Shown: positions 52,586 through 61,800 of the stretch, piece by piece | Numbering within the stretch: the first letter of the stretch is position 1 | Layout of the letters: every line of letters starts with the position of its first letter | DNA from: Caldicellulosiruptor naganoensis | GTDB taxonomy: Bacteria; Bacillota; Thermoanaerobacteria; Caldicellulosiruptorales; Caldicellulosiruptoraceae | Length of the DNA: 64,000 nucleotides | NCBI RefSeq assembly: GCF_026914285.1 | Contig: NZ_CP113864.1 | Location: forward strand, 1,643,001-1,707,000 | Direction of reading: 5' to 3' | The notes under the pieces: model-generated | What the model saw: only the letters and a program-made list of their open reading frames with translations | What the model was told of the DNA's origin: nothing | Database searches by the model: none | Program-made: the position numbers and the translations under genes

Positions 52586-53758
52586 TTAAACTATTCTTTT
52601 CATTTTATTACTTTTCTTTGCAGAATATGGCAAAATATCTTCTCCGAAATCCACAAGCATATTTTCTATGGCCATTTTGTCATGATATGAGATTGTAGAA
52701 AACTCATGAGCATGTGTTAGTGATATAGGATATCCAAATCCAATCTGGCACTGATGGTATATTGCACCAATGCATTTTTTGAGCCAACTTTGGTCTTTTG
52801 CAACATAGAGCGGTATCTCAATTCTCGCAACCTCATAGCCTGTTTGAAGGTAAACAAAGGCAATATCTGTGTCCTCAAACTCATCAAATGCTCTTCCTAA
52901 GGTGTAAAATACATTAGAGTGCTGACCAGTTTTTAGATGTGAAAATAAAAATACATCTCTTATCCTCTCAACCTTTTCGCAATTTCTTTTCTCATAGCTA
53001 CTGCATTCTTTACAGTCAATCCTCATCTTAGCACAGTTATATATCCTGTAAAGATTAGAAATAATAGAGTTTTTTGGCATTGAGATGAAACCACAAACTG
53101 CAATGTTTTTTTGTTTTGCCAAATTAAATATCTTTTCAAGTTCAGGATTTGCCTTTCTGCCAAAGCGCAAACCTTGCCTGTCTTGTGTCCAGTCAATGAG
53201 ATTACCATCATAGAGTACAAGTCTTAAGCTATCCTTAGGCAAAGAATTTTCAACATACTCTAAGATAGCCATATACTCTTTTGCCTGTCTTTCTCTTGAG
53301 ATTTCTGATGAGTTTTTAATTGCCTGAGCTTCTTTTCTTGAGTAAAGTTCTTCATCAAGGTAAATGTAGCCTTGAGTTTTATAGTTAAAATTGCTATTTT
53401 TACTGTCATAAGTAATTTCCACACAGGCAATGTTCAAAAGATAGTAAGGCTGCGAAATATGCCTGTCAATCTCTGTATTGCTGCCATCGACTGCAAACAC
53501 TTCATAACTTGTCTGAACCTCACAAGGAAAACTTCTCATAAACTCATTGAAATTGCTATAGTATGGAAGGCAAAATAGAATTTCGTTTTTCTCATCCTTC
53601 CTTGGAATTTTAGAAAGTACCTTTTCTATTTTTTTATCATCTAATGAGTACAAAAATTCAGAAACTTCATTAATACTTTCTCTTATCTCTCTTTCCTTTT
53701 CCAGTATTCTACTTTTCTTCTCATTTATCTGCTGAACCAAGTTATGAAAATCTAACAT
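52586..53758 (-). CDS. nurA: NurA-domain nuclease with a four-cysteine cluster
   Basis: A 390-residue protein. NurA active-site features: FAVDGSNTEIDRH (Asp91), an acidic/helix region around residues 154-162, RLVLYDGNLI (Asp184), and LTHAHEFSTI (His349/351). An N-terminal coiled coil spans residues 8-35. Residues 242-260 contain C-X6-C-X2-C-X7-C, a likely zinc or Fe-S site not part of the minimal archaeal NurA as I know it. It is the first gene of the operon and has its own sigma-A promoter. Confidence 0.85.
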   Translation of the reverse strand: MLDFHNLVQQINEKKSRILEKEREIRESINEVSEFLYSLDDKKIEKVLSKIPRKDEKNEILFCLPYYSNFNEFMRSFPCEVQTSYEVFAVDGSNTEIDRHISQPYYLLNIACVEITYDSKNSNFNYKTQGYIYLDEELYSRKEAQAIKNSSEISRERQAKEYMAILEYVENSLPKDSLRLVLYDGNLIDWTQDRQGLRFGRKANPELEKIFNLAKQKNIAVCGFISMPKNSIISNLYRIYNCAKMRIDCKECSSYEKRNCEKVERIRDVFLFSHLKTGQHSNVFYTLGRAFDEFEDTDIAFVYLQTGYEVARIEIPLYVAKDQSWLKKCIGAIYHQCQIGFGYPISLTHAHEFSTISYHDKMAIENMLVDFGEDILPYSAKKSNKMKRIV

Positions 53759-53794
53759 TTTCTCACATCCGCTATTAAAAATATGGACAATTAA

Positions 53795-53823
53795 ATTATA
53801 TCATTTCAAACAAAACTTATCAA
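53795..53823 (-). promoter_or_regulatory. Sigma-A promoter of the nurA-herA-sbcDC operon
   Basis: Minus strand TTGATA, 17 bases, TATAAT, about 37 bases before the nurA ATG and just after the ispF stop. All genes to bofA run the same way with short gaps. Confidence 0.82.
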
Positions 53824-53827
53824 ACAT

Positions 53828-54301
53828 TTATTCGTGTAGTAAAACAACAGCAAAGGCGGAAATCCCTTCTTTTCTCCCTTCAAACCCCAAGCCTTCAGTT
53901 GTCTTTCCTTTGATATTCACCTGGTTTTTTTCAATATTCAGTGCACTTGCAATGTTTGTCTTCATCTCATCTGTATATGGAGAAATCTTTGGGCTTTGTG
54001 CAACTATTGTTGTATCTATGTTAATTATACTCATGCCTCTACTTTCCAAAAGCTTTGAAACTTCCTTTAAAAGAGTGATACTCGAGACATCCTTGTATTT
54101 CATATCAGTATCAGGAAACAGCCTTCCAATATCATTTTCACCCATAGCACCAAGGATCGCGTCAATTATTGCGTGAATTAAAACATCTGCATCAGAATGC
54201 CCTAAAAGCCCTTTTTCAAATGGAATCTCAACACCACCCAAGATTAGTTTTCTTCCTTCGACAAATCTGTGAACATCATATCCAATCCCTACTTTAAACA
54301 T
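53828..54301 (-). CDS. ispF: 2-C-methyl-D-erythritol 2,4-cyclodiphosphate synthase
   Basis: A 157-residue isoprenoid (MEP) pathway enzyme forming the cyclic diphosphate with release of CMP. Metal ligands are in GIGYDVHRF (Asp8, His10) and [12 protein letters not shown] (His42); [16 protein letters not shown] is the conserved end. Other MEP genes are not adjacent. Confidence 0.96.
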   Translation of the reverse strand: MFKVGIGYDVHRFVEGRKLILGGVEIPFEKGLLGHSDADVLIHAIIDAILGAMGENDIGRLFPDTDMKYKDVSSITLLKEVSKLLESRGMSIINIDTTIVAQSPKISPYTDEMKTNIASALNIEKNQVNIKGKTTEGLGFEGRKEGISAFAVVLLHE

Positions 54302-54306
54302 TTGAC

Positions 54307-54606
54307 TTAAACTCTCCTTTCAAATATTACAATTCCTTCTTTTAAGATTTTATTTTTGAATGTTTCGTTTTCTAATTTCTCAAGTTCAACTAAGTCAACC
54401 TTATAAAGCCCTGCAGCTTCATCCAAATCTAATTTAAAACCAGCTGTTGTTTCACCATCTACTACTATTGCAATGTCAATATCCGAATTTATTTTATAAT
54501 CACCTCTTGCTCTTGAACCAAATAATATAGCCTTTTTTATTGTCCTTTCACTTCTGATGAGCTCCATAATTTTCTCAAATATGACATCTTCAATCCCAAA
54601 TTTCAT
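54307..54606 (-). CDS. MntA-type minimal nucleotidyltransferase
   Basis: A 99-residue nucleotidyltransferase with the motif [18 protein letters not shown] (Gly-Ser then two Asp) and a following [17 protein letters not shown] strand. Such proteins pair with HEPN proteins as type VII toxin-antitoxin sets, in which the transferase modifies the HEPN toxin. It lies 4 bases after its partner. Confidence 0.88.
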   Translation of the reverse strand: MKFGIEDVIFEKIMELIRSERTIKKAILFGSRARGDYKINSDIDIAIVVDGETTAGFKLDLDEAAGLYKVDLVELEKLENETFKNKILKEGIVIFERRV

Positions 54607-54610
54607 TTAA

Positions 54611-55003
54611 TCAACTCCTCAATTTTTTTTCAAGTTCCTCAAACAAAGGTAAGTAGTCACTTTTTATTCTCTCAAATATTATTTTGGCAACACATTCATC
54701 ATAGGTGTGGACCGTCAAGTTCCTATCTTCAATCATCCTTAGCCATTTTTCTTGATTTTCAATCAAGCCCACTGAAAATGCTTCTTTGAAAACTGCTCTA
54801 GGCGAAGAAATATTTACTATGCCTTGATATTCCAAATACGCCTTCAATAATTTCCAGGCAAGTTCATAGGTAAATTCAAATCTTTGAATAGCACCGTCAT
54901 ACAAAAGAGGATTATCGCTTCTTTCCGACACCGCTTCTTTCAATCTCAAAAGTGCTTTCTGAAAGTTAGCAAATCTTTCTCTAATTTTTTCCAAATCATT
55001 CAT
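54611..55003 (-). CDS. HI0074/HepT-like HEPN protein
   Basis: A 130-residue helical protein of the nucleotidyltransferase-substrate-binding family. FANFQKALLRLKEAVSE, IQRFEFTYELAWKLLKAYLE and MIEDRNLTVHTYDE are typical; the last holds an R-X4-H motif like that of HEPN ribonucleases. Probably the toxin or substrate of the adjacent MntA-type enzyme. Confidence 0.87.
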   Translation of the reverse strand: MNDLEKIRERFANFQKALLRLKEAVSERSDNPLLYDGAIQRFEFTYELAWKLLKAYLEYQGIVNISSPRAVFKEAFSVGLIENQEKWLRMIEDRNLTVHTYDECVAKIIFERIKSDYLPLFEELEKKLRS

Positions 55004-55084
55004 CCTCCATTTTCTTTTTGTTCTTTTACTTTTCGATATTTAAATTATATCACATGAAAAAACCTCTTAGTCTTTCAAAAAAAT

Positions 55085-55114
55085 TTGACATACAAAGAAT
55101 CTTAATGGTATTAT
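55085..55114 (+). promoter_or_regulatory. Promoter of the lysine operon
   Basis: TTGACA, 18 bases, TATTAT, ending about 43 bases before the lysine riboswitch. Confidence 0.75.
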
Positions 55115-55156
55115 TAAATAAATACCACAAGTGAATAGCTCATAATATATTAATAG

Positions 55157-55330
55157 ATAGAGGCGCGTCTTTTAAGAGTAGGCAGGTGGATGTGAAAGAA
55201 GACACAGATGAAACCTGCTGAAAGGAAAAGACGCCGAAGGGAGTTTCTTTCTTCTTGGAAACTTCCCTGGGTGCATGGAGAATATCCATGCAACTGTCAC
55301 CAATTGAAAAATTGGTGGAGCGCTATCTGT
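55157..55330 (+). ncRNA. Lysine riboswitch (L box)
   Basis: Shows the conserved L-box sequences in order: AGAGGCGCG, a helix GGCAGGT/ACCTGC, GCTGAAAGGAAAAGACGCCGAAGGG (abridged here to GAAAGG...GCCGAAGG), a long helix with GGGTGCATGGAG/CCATGCAACTG, CACCAATTG/CAATTGGTG-type stem and closing GGAGCGCTATCTG. It precedes asd-dapA-dapB, the lysine pathway genes, so lysine should switch off the operon. Confidence 0.93.
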
Positions 55331-55394
55331 TAATATATTGTATGCTTGTAGTACAATATATTAACAGAAGCTGGCTCAAAAACCAGCTTTTTTA
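55327..55394 (+). terminator. Expression platform of the lysine riboswitch
   Basis: A long hairpin from CTGTTAATATATTGTA to its complement ending at 55367, followed by AGCTGGctcaaaaaCCAGCT (55369-55388) and TTTTTT. The first stem competes with the riboswitch closing helix; the second is the terminator. Confidence 0.8.
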
Positions 55395-55455
55395 GTTTTA
55401 TTTGATTTTATTCTCAGCTTTAAATTAAAATATTTTTAGAGGAGGTCTATACAAA

Positions 55456-56457
55456 GTGGCAAGAAAAATCAAAATGGCAATAGTCGGCGCAACTGGTATG
55501 GTTGGAAGAACATTTTTGAAGGTGTTAGAAGAGAGAAATCTTCCTGTTGAGGAATATTACCTCTTTGCATCAAGCAGGTCAGCTGGTACAAAGGTTGAGT
55601 TTATGGGAAAGGAATACATTGTTGAAGAGTTAAAAGAAGATTCATTTGACAGAGGAATAGACATTGCTCTTTTCTCAGCCGGTGCATCCACCTCTCTTCA
55701 CTTTGCACCAATTGCAGCTTCCAAAGGCTGCATTGTAATTGACAACTCAAGTGCATGGCGTATGGAAAAAGACGTTCCTTTGGTTGTCCCAGAGGTAAAT
55801 CCAGAGGATATCAAGTGGCATAAGGGAATTATCGCAAATCCAAACTGCTCAACAATTCAGGCAGTTGTTGTTCTAAAGCCTTTGCACGACAAATACAAAA
55901 TAAAGAGAATTGTGTACTCGACATATCAGGCTGTCTCAGGTGCTGGATATCAAGGATATTTAGATTTGGAAGAAGGTTTAAAAGGTGCACCACCAAAAAA
56001 ATTTCCATATCCAATTGCAGGAAATGTAATTCCTCATATTGACGTTTTCTTAGAAAATGGATATACAAAAGAAGAGATGAAGATGATAAATGAAACAAGG
56101 AAGATTTTGCATGATGACTCTATCAAAATTACAGCAACAACCGTAAGGGTACCTGTTTTCAATGGTCATAGTGAGTCCATTAACGTTGAATTTGAAAAAC
56201 AATTTGATTTAGAAGAATTAAAAGAAACTTTAAGACAGGCACCGGGTGTTGTTGTTCAGGACGACCCAGAAAATCTTTTGTACCCAATGCCAATCTATGT
56301 ATCTGGTAAGGATGAAGTGTATGTTGGAAGAATCAGAAGAGATGAATCTGTTGAAAGTGGTGTAAATCTTTGGGTTGTTGCTGACAATATCAGAAAAGGT
56401 GCCGCTACAAATGCTGTTCAGATAGCTGAGAAGGTAATTGAGTATTTCTTTAGTTAA
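55456..56457 (+). CDS. asd: Aspartate-semialdehyde dehydrogenase
   Basis: A 333-residue NADP enzyme making aspartate semialdehyde. AIVGATGMVGRTFLKVLEER binds NADP; catalytic Cys in ANPNCSTIQ near residue 134; STYQAVSGAGYQG and the His in TVRVPVFNGHSES follow. GTG 55456 has GAGGAGG upstream. First gene under the L box. Confidence 0.96.
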   Translation: MARKIKMAIVGATGMVGRTFLKVLEERNLPVEEYYLFASSRSAGTKVEFMGKEYIVEELKEDSFDRGIDIALFSAGASTSLHFAPIAASKGCIVIDNSSAWRMEKDVPLVVPEVNPEDIKWHKGIIANPNCSTIQAVVVLKPLHDKYKIKRIVYSTYQAVSGAGYQGYLDLEEGLKGAPPKKFPYPIAGNVIPHIDVFLENGYTKEEMKMINETRKILHDDSIKITATTVRVPVFNGHSESINVEFEKQFDLEELKETLRQAPGVVVQDDPENLLYPMPIYVSGKDEVYVGRIRRDESVESGVNLWVVADNIRKGAATNAVQIAEKVIEYFFS

Positions 56458-56512
56458 TTTTTTTAGTTTGACCATAATTTAATGTTTTGAATAAATGGGA
56501 GGTTTTATTGCT

Positions 56513-57400
56513 ATGCCAATTTTTAAAGGCTCAGGTGTTGCCTTGATAACACCTTTTAAGGACGAGGAAAGCGTGGATTTTGAAGTTCTTGGGAGGCTTG
56601 TTGATTTTCATCTTGAGCACAAAACAGATGCTATCATCGTATGCGGTACAACCGGCGAGCCTTCGACAATGCCAGATGATGAACATTTAGAGGTAATTAG
56701 ATTTGTCATTGATAGGGTAGCTGGCAGAAAACCTGTCATTGCAGGTGTTGGCAGCAACCATACAAAACATGCAGTATATCTTTCCAAAAAAGCTCAGGAG
56801 CTTGGTGCAGATGGTCTTTTGCATGTAACACCTTACTACAACAAGACAACCCAAAAAGGTCTGATTGAACACTTTAAAGAAATAAACGACGCTGTGTCAA
56901 TCCCTATAATTGTCTACAATGTTCCATCAAGAACAGGGCTAAATATACTGCCCGAGACAATGAAGGAGCTTTCAAAACTTCCTAATATCAGAGCTATCAA
57001 AGAAGCAAGCGGAAATATCACACAGGTTGCAGAAATTGCTATGCTCTGCCCTGACATTGACATCTACTCTGGAAATGACGATCAGATTGTACCAGTACTC
57101 TCTGTTGGTGGAATTGGTGTGATCTCAGTTCTTGCTAACATTTTGCCTGATGAGACACATGATATTGTTGAGTACTTCTTAAACGGTCAGGTTGAAAAGG
57201 CAAAAGAGCTGCAGCTAAAGCTACTTCCAATTATCAAAGCATTATTTATTGAGGTAAATCCAATACCTGTAAAAGAAGCTATGAATATGATGGGATTCAA
57301 TGTCGGAAGGCCAAGACTGCCGCTTACTACAATGACTGAGAAAAATAGAGAGATACTTAAAAAAGCTCTTATTGACTATGGAATACACATAAAAGAGTAA
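56513..57400 (+). CDS. dapA: 4-hydroxy-tetrahydrodipicolinate synthase
   Basis: A 295-residue TIM-barrel aldolase joining pyruvate and aspartate semialdehyde. GTTGEPSTM near residue 45, Tyr in IIVYNVPSRTGLN, Schiff-base Lys in RAIKEASGN near residue 161. ATG 56513 follows GGGAGG; ATG 56495 overlaps it. Confidence 0.96.
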   Translation: MPIFKGSGVALITPFKDEESVDFEVLGRLVDFHLEHKTDAIIVCGTTGEPSTMPDDEHLEVIRFVIDRVAGRKPVIAGVGSNHTKHAVYLSKKAQELGADGLLHVTPYYNKTTQKGLIEHFKEINDAVSIPIIVYNVPSRTGLNILPETMKELSKLPNIRAIKEASGNITQVAEIAMLCPDIDIYSGNDDQIVPVLSVGGIGVISVLANILPDETHDIVEYFLNGQVEKAKELQLKLLPIIKALFIEVNPIPVKEAMNMMGFNVGRPRLPLTTMTEKNREILKKALIDYGIHIKE

Positions 57401-57456
57401 AAAATACGTTTTTAAACATCTCTAAAAAACTAAGCATAGATGGATGTGATGTACAA

Positions 57457-58215
57457 ATGCTGAGAGTTTTACTTAACGGTTGCAATGGCAAGATGGGTCA
57501 GGTTGTAAGTAAGGTTGCAAAAACATATGAAGATGTTAAAATTGTTGCAGGCGTTGATTTGAACACCACGAGAAATTTCGATTACCCCGTTTATAGTAAT
57601 CCTTCTCAAATCCAAGAAGAGTTTGACGTAATAATTGACTTTTCCCTGCCAGAGGCTACACTTGCAATTTTAGAATTTGCAAAGGCAACGAAAAAACCAG
57701 TTGTAATTGCCACAACAGGCTTTACAAGTGAACAGAAAGAAAAGATTGTTGAGTCTTCAAAAGAGATACCAATTTTTTGGTCTGCCAACATGTCACTTGG
57801 TGTTAACCTTGTTGCAGATCTTGTACAAAAAGCATACAAGACGCTGGGAAGTAGGTTTGATATTGAAATTGTTGAAAAACATCACAACCAGAAGATTGAC
57901 GCACCTTCTGGCACAGCTCTTATGCTTGCAGATGCTATCAATGAGATTGCAAACAATGCGTATGAGTACATCTACGACAGGCACACAAGAAGAAAGAAAA
58001 GGGCTCAAAATGAGATAGGAATTTTTTCGGTGCGTGGAGGTACAATTGTTGGCGAGCACAGTGTTATCTTTGCTGGTCCAGATGAAATTATAGAGATAAA
58101 ACACACTGCACTTTCAAAAGAGATTTTTGCAAACGGCGCAATTAAGGCTGCGATGTTTTTAGTTGGTAAAAGTGCGGGTATATATAATATGAAAGATTTG
58201 ATTAATTTCATGTGA
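57457..58215 (+). CDS. dapB: 4-hydroxy-tetrahydrodipicolinate reductase
   Basis: A 252-residue NAD(P)H reductase. LLNGCNGKMGQVVSKVA at the start, ATTGFTSEQ, and catalytic EKHHNQKIDAPSGTAL near residues 146-161. Third gene of the lysine operon. Confidence 0.96.
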   Translation: MLRVLLNGCNGKMGQVVSKVAKTYEDVKIVAGVDLNTTRNFDYPVYSNPSQIQEEFDVIIDFSLPEATLAILEFAKATKKPVVIATTGFTSEQKEKIVESSKEIPIFWSANMSLGVNLVADLVQKAYKTLGSRFDIEIVEKHHNQKIDAPSGTALMLADAINEIANNAYEYIYDRHTRRKKRAQNEIGIFSVRGGTIVGEHSVIFAGPDEIIEIKHTALSKEIFANGAIKAAMFLVGKSAGIYNMKDLINFM

Positions 58216-58221
58216 GGTGTT

Positions 58222-58695
58222 TTGAATTTGAAGCCTGTGACAAATTTAAATGTCACCCAAAACGTTGCCATGATAACATTGGATAATGTCCCAAACAAAA
58301 TAGACCTGATTGCCTCAATCTTCAATGAAGTGGCAAGCCATGGAATAAACATCGACATGATTAGCCAAACAGCTCCATACAAAGGAAATATAAACCTATC
58401 ATTTAGTCTTGATGAAGAAAATGTGCCAAAGGCAATCTCAGCGCTGAGCAAGTTTAAAAAAGAGATTCCGCATTTAAGAATTGACATAATTTCTAACCTG
58501 ACAAAGCTGAGTATATACGGTGAAGCCATGAGAGATTTGCCAGGCGTTGCAGCATCTCTTTTCACCACTTTGGCAGAAGCAGGTGTCGAACTTAAGATGG
58601 TGACAACAAGCGAGGTCGACATCTCATACTTGATTGATCAGAAAGATGAGGAAAAGGCCGTTGAGATTATAAAACAGAGATTTGAATTAGAGTAA
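58222..58695 (+). CDS. Free-standing ACT-domain protein (aspartokinase regulatory-domain-like)
   Basis: A 157-residue protein made of two ACT domains. NVAMITLDNVPNKIDLIASI with GINIDMISQTAP forms the first; KLSIYGEAMRDLPGVAASLF with VELKMVTTSEVDISYLI the second. This pattern is that of the aspartate kinase C-terminal domain, without the kinase. It starts at TTG 58222 or TTG 58228 (better spacing from GAGGTG), 6-12 bases after dapB. It may sense lysine or threonine and act on a separate kinase. Confidence 0.82.
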   Translation: MNLKPVTNLNVTQNVAMITLDNVPNKIDLIASIFNEVASHGINIDMISQTAPYKGNINLSFSLDEENVPKAISALSKFKKEIPHLRIDIISNLTKLSIYGEAMRDLPGVAASLFTTLAEAGVELKMVTTSEVDISYLIDQKDEEKAVEIIKQRFELE

Positions 58696-58701
58696 ACTTT
58701 G

Positions 58702-58747
58702 AAAAGCTGCCCCGATGGGAAAATTTTAAAGCGGGCAGCTTTTTTTA
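58702..58747 (+). terminator. Terminator of the lysine operon
   Basis: AAAAGCTGCCC and GGGCAGCTTTTTTT arms around a 20-base loop, just after the ACT gene. Confidence 0.9.
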
Positions 58748-58750
58748 ATA

Positions 58751-58779
58751 TTGAATTTTTCCAAAATCCTTAGTATATT
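58751..58779 (+). promoter_or_regulatory. Promoter of the reverse gyrase gene
   Basis: TTGAAT, 17 bases, TATATT, about 50 bases before the start. With the terminator just upstream, reverse gyrase is transcribed separately from the lysine operon. Confidence 0.7.
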
Positions 58780-58831
58780 TGAAAATTAGAAAAACTAAAA
58801 GCCCTCAAAAAAGAATAAGGGGGATTTTTGC

Positions 58832-61800
58832 TTGGCAACAGGAGCAAAATATTATCATTCATGTATAAACTGTGGTGGTATCAACTCAGATACAAGAAAT
58901 CAAAAAGGACTCCCATGTGAAAAGTGTCTACCATTTGAAAATAGCATGAATATCCTTGAAAGCTTGAAACAACATAATAGCCTAAAAGATTATGCCTACT
59001 TTTGGAATTTCCAAAATGAATATAAAGAGTTTGAAAAGTTTTTTGTATCAAAGGTTGGAAAACCGATGACAGGATATCAACGGCTCTGGGCAAGGCGACT
59101 TTTACTCTCAAAAAGTTTCACTTTAATTGCTCCCACAGGCCTTGGTAAGACAACATTTGGACTTGTTGCAACACTGTGGATGACAAAAAATGGCAAGAAG
59201 GTAGCTTTAATCTTTCCTACTGTATCGCTGGTTGAACAAGCGCATCAGAGACTCCTTGAATTTGCTAATAAAGAGCCAAAAGAAAATGTTAAAATTTTGT
59301 CATATAAGTCATCGATGAAAAAAACTGAAAAGGATGAGTTTGAAAAAAGCTTTGAAAATGGCGAATTTGACATCCTAATTGTCTCATCGCAATTTATATC
59401 AAAGCGAAAAGACGACCTTGCAAAGAAGGTATTTTCATTAGTGTTTGTAGATGATGTTGATGCTATTTTGAAATCTTCAAAAAACATTGACACTCTTTTG
59501 CAAATGATTGGAATTGACCAAAATACAATTGACCAGACATTTGAAAACCTCAAAAAAGGTATTAAGTATCCTGAACAAAAACAAAACGGCACATCTTCTA
59601 CTTTATCTAAAGGCATTCTCATTGTATCTTCTGCCACTGCAAAGCCACAAGGACTAAAACCTCTTTTGTTTAGAGAGCTACTTGGTTTCGAAATAGGTAG
59701 ATTCACATTCAGTATAAGAAATATTACAAATATTAGAATTGCTGAAAAATCAAAAGAAAAGCTGCTTGAGACAATCAAAATCCTCAATGATGGCATCCTC
59801 TTATTTGTTGAAAATGAAGAAGAAGGTAAAGATGTGACACACTTTTTAGAAAACGAAGGAATATCTGTCGGTAAAACGTGGGAAGATTTTGAAAAAAGTT
59901 TTGAGGAATTCAAAGATGGAAAGCTCAAAATTCTATGTGGCATATACTCATACTATGGAAAGCTTGTGAGAGGCATAGACCTCCCCTTGAGAATAAAGTA
60001 TTCAATATTTTGGGGCACGCCCTCGTTTAGGTTTTCAACAGATATTGAAAAGGCGCCCCGGTTTGTCTTAGAAAGGGTGTTTTCTGACTATCTTGAAGAA
60101 CATCCCAAGCTAAAAAGCTTCTTTAAAGGCATAGATAGATATCAGGTCGAAAGGTTAAGGGAGGTAGTAAAAAAATATATTTCTCAAGATAAGTGGACTG
60201 TTTTTGTTAAAAAGTCCTTTTCAAACTTGAAAATCTCAGATGAGGGTCAGATATTCTTCCCTGATGTTTTCACATATATCCAAGGTTCTGGAAGGACATC
60301 ACGAATGTTGGGTAGCTCTTTGACAAAAGGAGTTTCAATCCTATTTGAAGATGATGATCTACTTTTCGAAAGTCTCAGGTCAAGACTTATGTTTTTGCTT
60401 GATGAAGAGTGGAAAACCGAAAATGAGGTATGTTTTGAAGATTTGATTAAAGAGGTTGAAATGAGCAGAAATGAAACTTTAATAAACGAGCGGTCTTCAG
60501 ATTTAAAGTCAAGGCTTATGATTGTAGAATCGCCCACAAAAGCAGAGACAATTTCAAGATTTTTAGAAAAAGCATCAACAAGAAGGTATGGAAGGCTCTC
60601 TGTATACGAATCAGTAACTCCAGATGGAATTTTGCTCATAACTGCCTCAAAAGGACATGTGTATGACCTTGATACAAAAACAGGAGTGCATGGGGTAGAA
60701 ATATCAAACGGCAATTTTATCCCGTACTATAACTCTATCAAACGCTGTACAAGCTGTGGTACACAGTTTACTGATGAGTATCCTTCATGTCCTAAATGTG
60801 GCTCTGATAAGATTGATGACAAAAAGGAGATATTAAAGGTGCTTCGTGAGATAGCAGCTGAAGTAGACGAAGTTTTAGTTGCAACAGACCCTGATGTTGA
60901 GGGCGAGAAGATTTCATGGGATATATCCCAGTATCTAAAACCTGTCAATCCGAACTTAAGACGAATTGAAATGCACGAAATAACAAAATTTGGTTTTGAA
61001 AGTGCTATAAAAAACCAGCGCGATTTTAATGCAAACCTTGTAAAATCTCAGATTGTACGTAGAATTGAAGACAGGTGGGTCGGTTTTGAACTGAGTTCAA
61101 AGCTTCAGAAAAATTTTAAAAGCTATAATTTATCTGCAGGAAGAGTGCAATCTACTGTCCTTGGCTGGATTATAGAAAGGGAAAAGGAATATGCAAAGAG
61201 TCAAAAAGAATTTACTTTTGTGAGATTTGAAAATGGGTTTGGATTTGAGGCAGAAGGCAAAATAGATGGCAACAAGGTATTAGTAGAGGTAGTGGAAGAA
61301 AATGAAAAAGAGCTTGAGACTATTTTGCCATTTAATACACCCACACTTCTGTCTTATGCATCACAAAAATTAAACCTTAGCGTGCAGGAAATCATGGAGA
61401 TTTTACAGTTTTTATTTGAGCATGGGTTTATAACCTATCACAGAACTGATTCAAATAGAATATCACTCACAGGCCAAAATGTGGCAAGATTATACTTAGA
61501 AAAGATAGGCAAAAGGGACTTGTTTGTAGGCCGAAGTTTCGGGTCAGAAGGTGCGCACGAGGCAATAAGACCTGTTAAGCCAATTTCACCTTTGGAGTTA
61601 AAAGAGCTGTCAAGTGAAAGACTTGCTCAGGGTTTGACAGCTAATCATATTAAGGTGTACGAACTTATATTCAATAGATTTTTCACAAGCCAGATGAAAA
61701 ACCCTCTTGTAAAATACCAAAAACTAATTTTCAGGTTTGACAAACAAGAAATAGAAAAAGAAATGCCCATTGGGGTGATAGAAGAGGGGTGGCTCTTGTT

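Noticed and set aside
52586-55003. An anti-phage island made of NurA-HerA plus HepT/MntA
   Set aside because: HerA-type ATPases do occur in defence systems, but linkage to sbcDC-ybaB-recR and ispF points to housekeeping repair; no phage or integrase genes flank the region.
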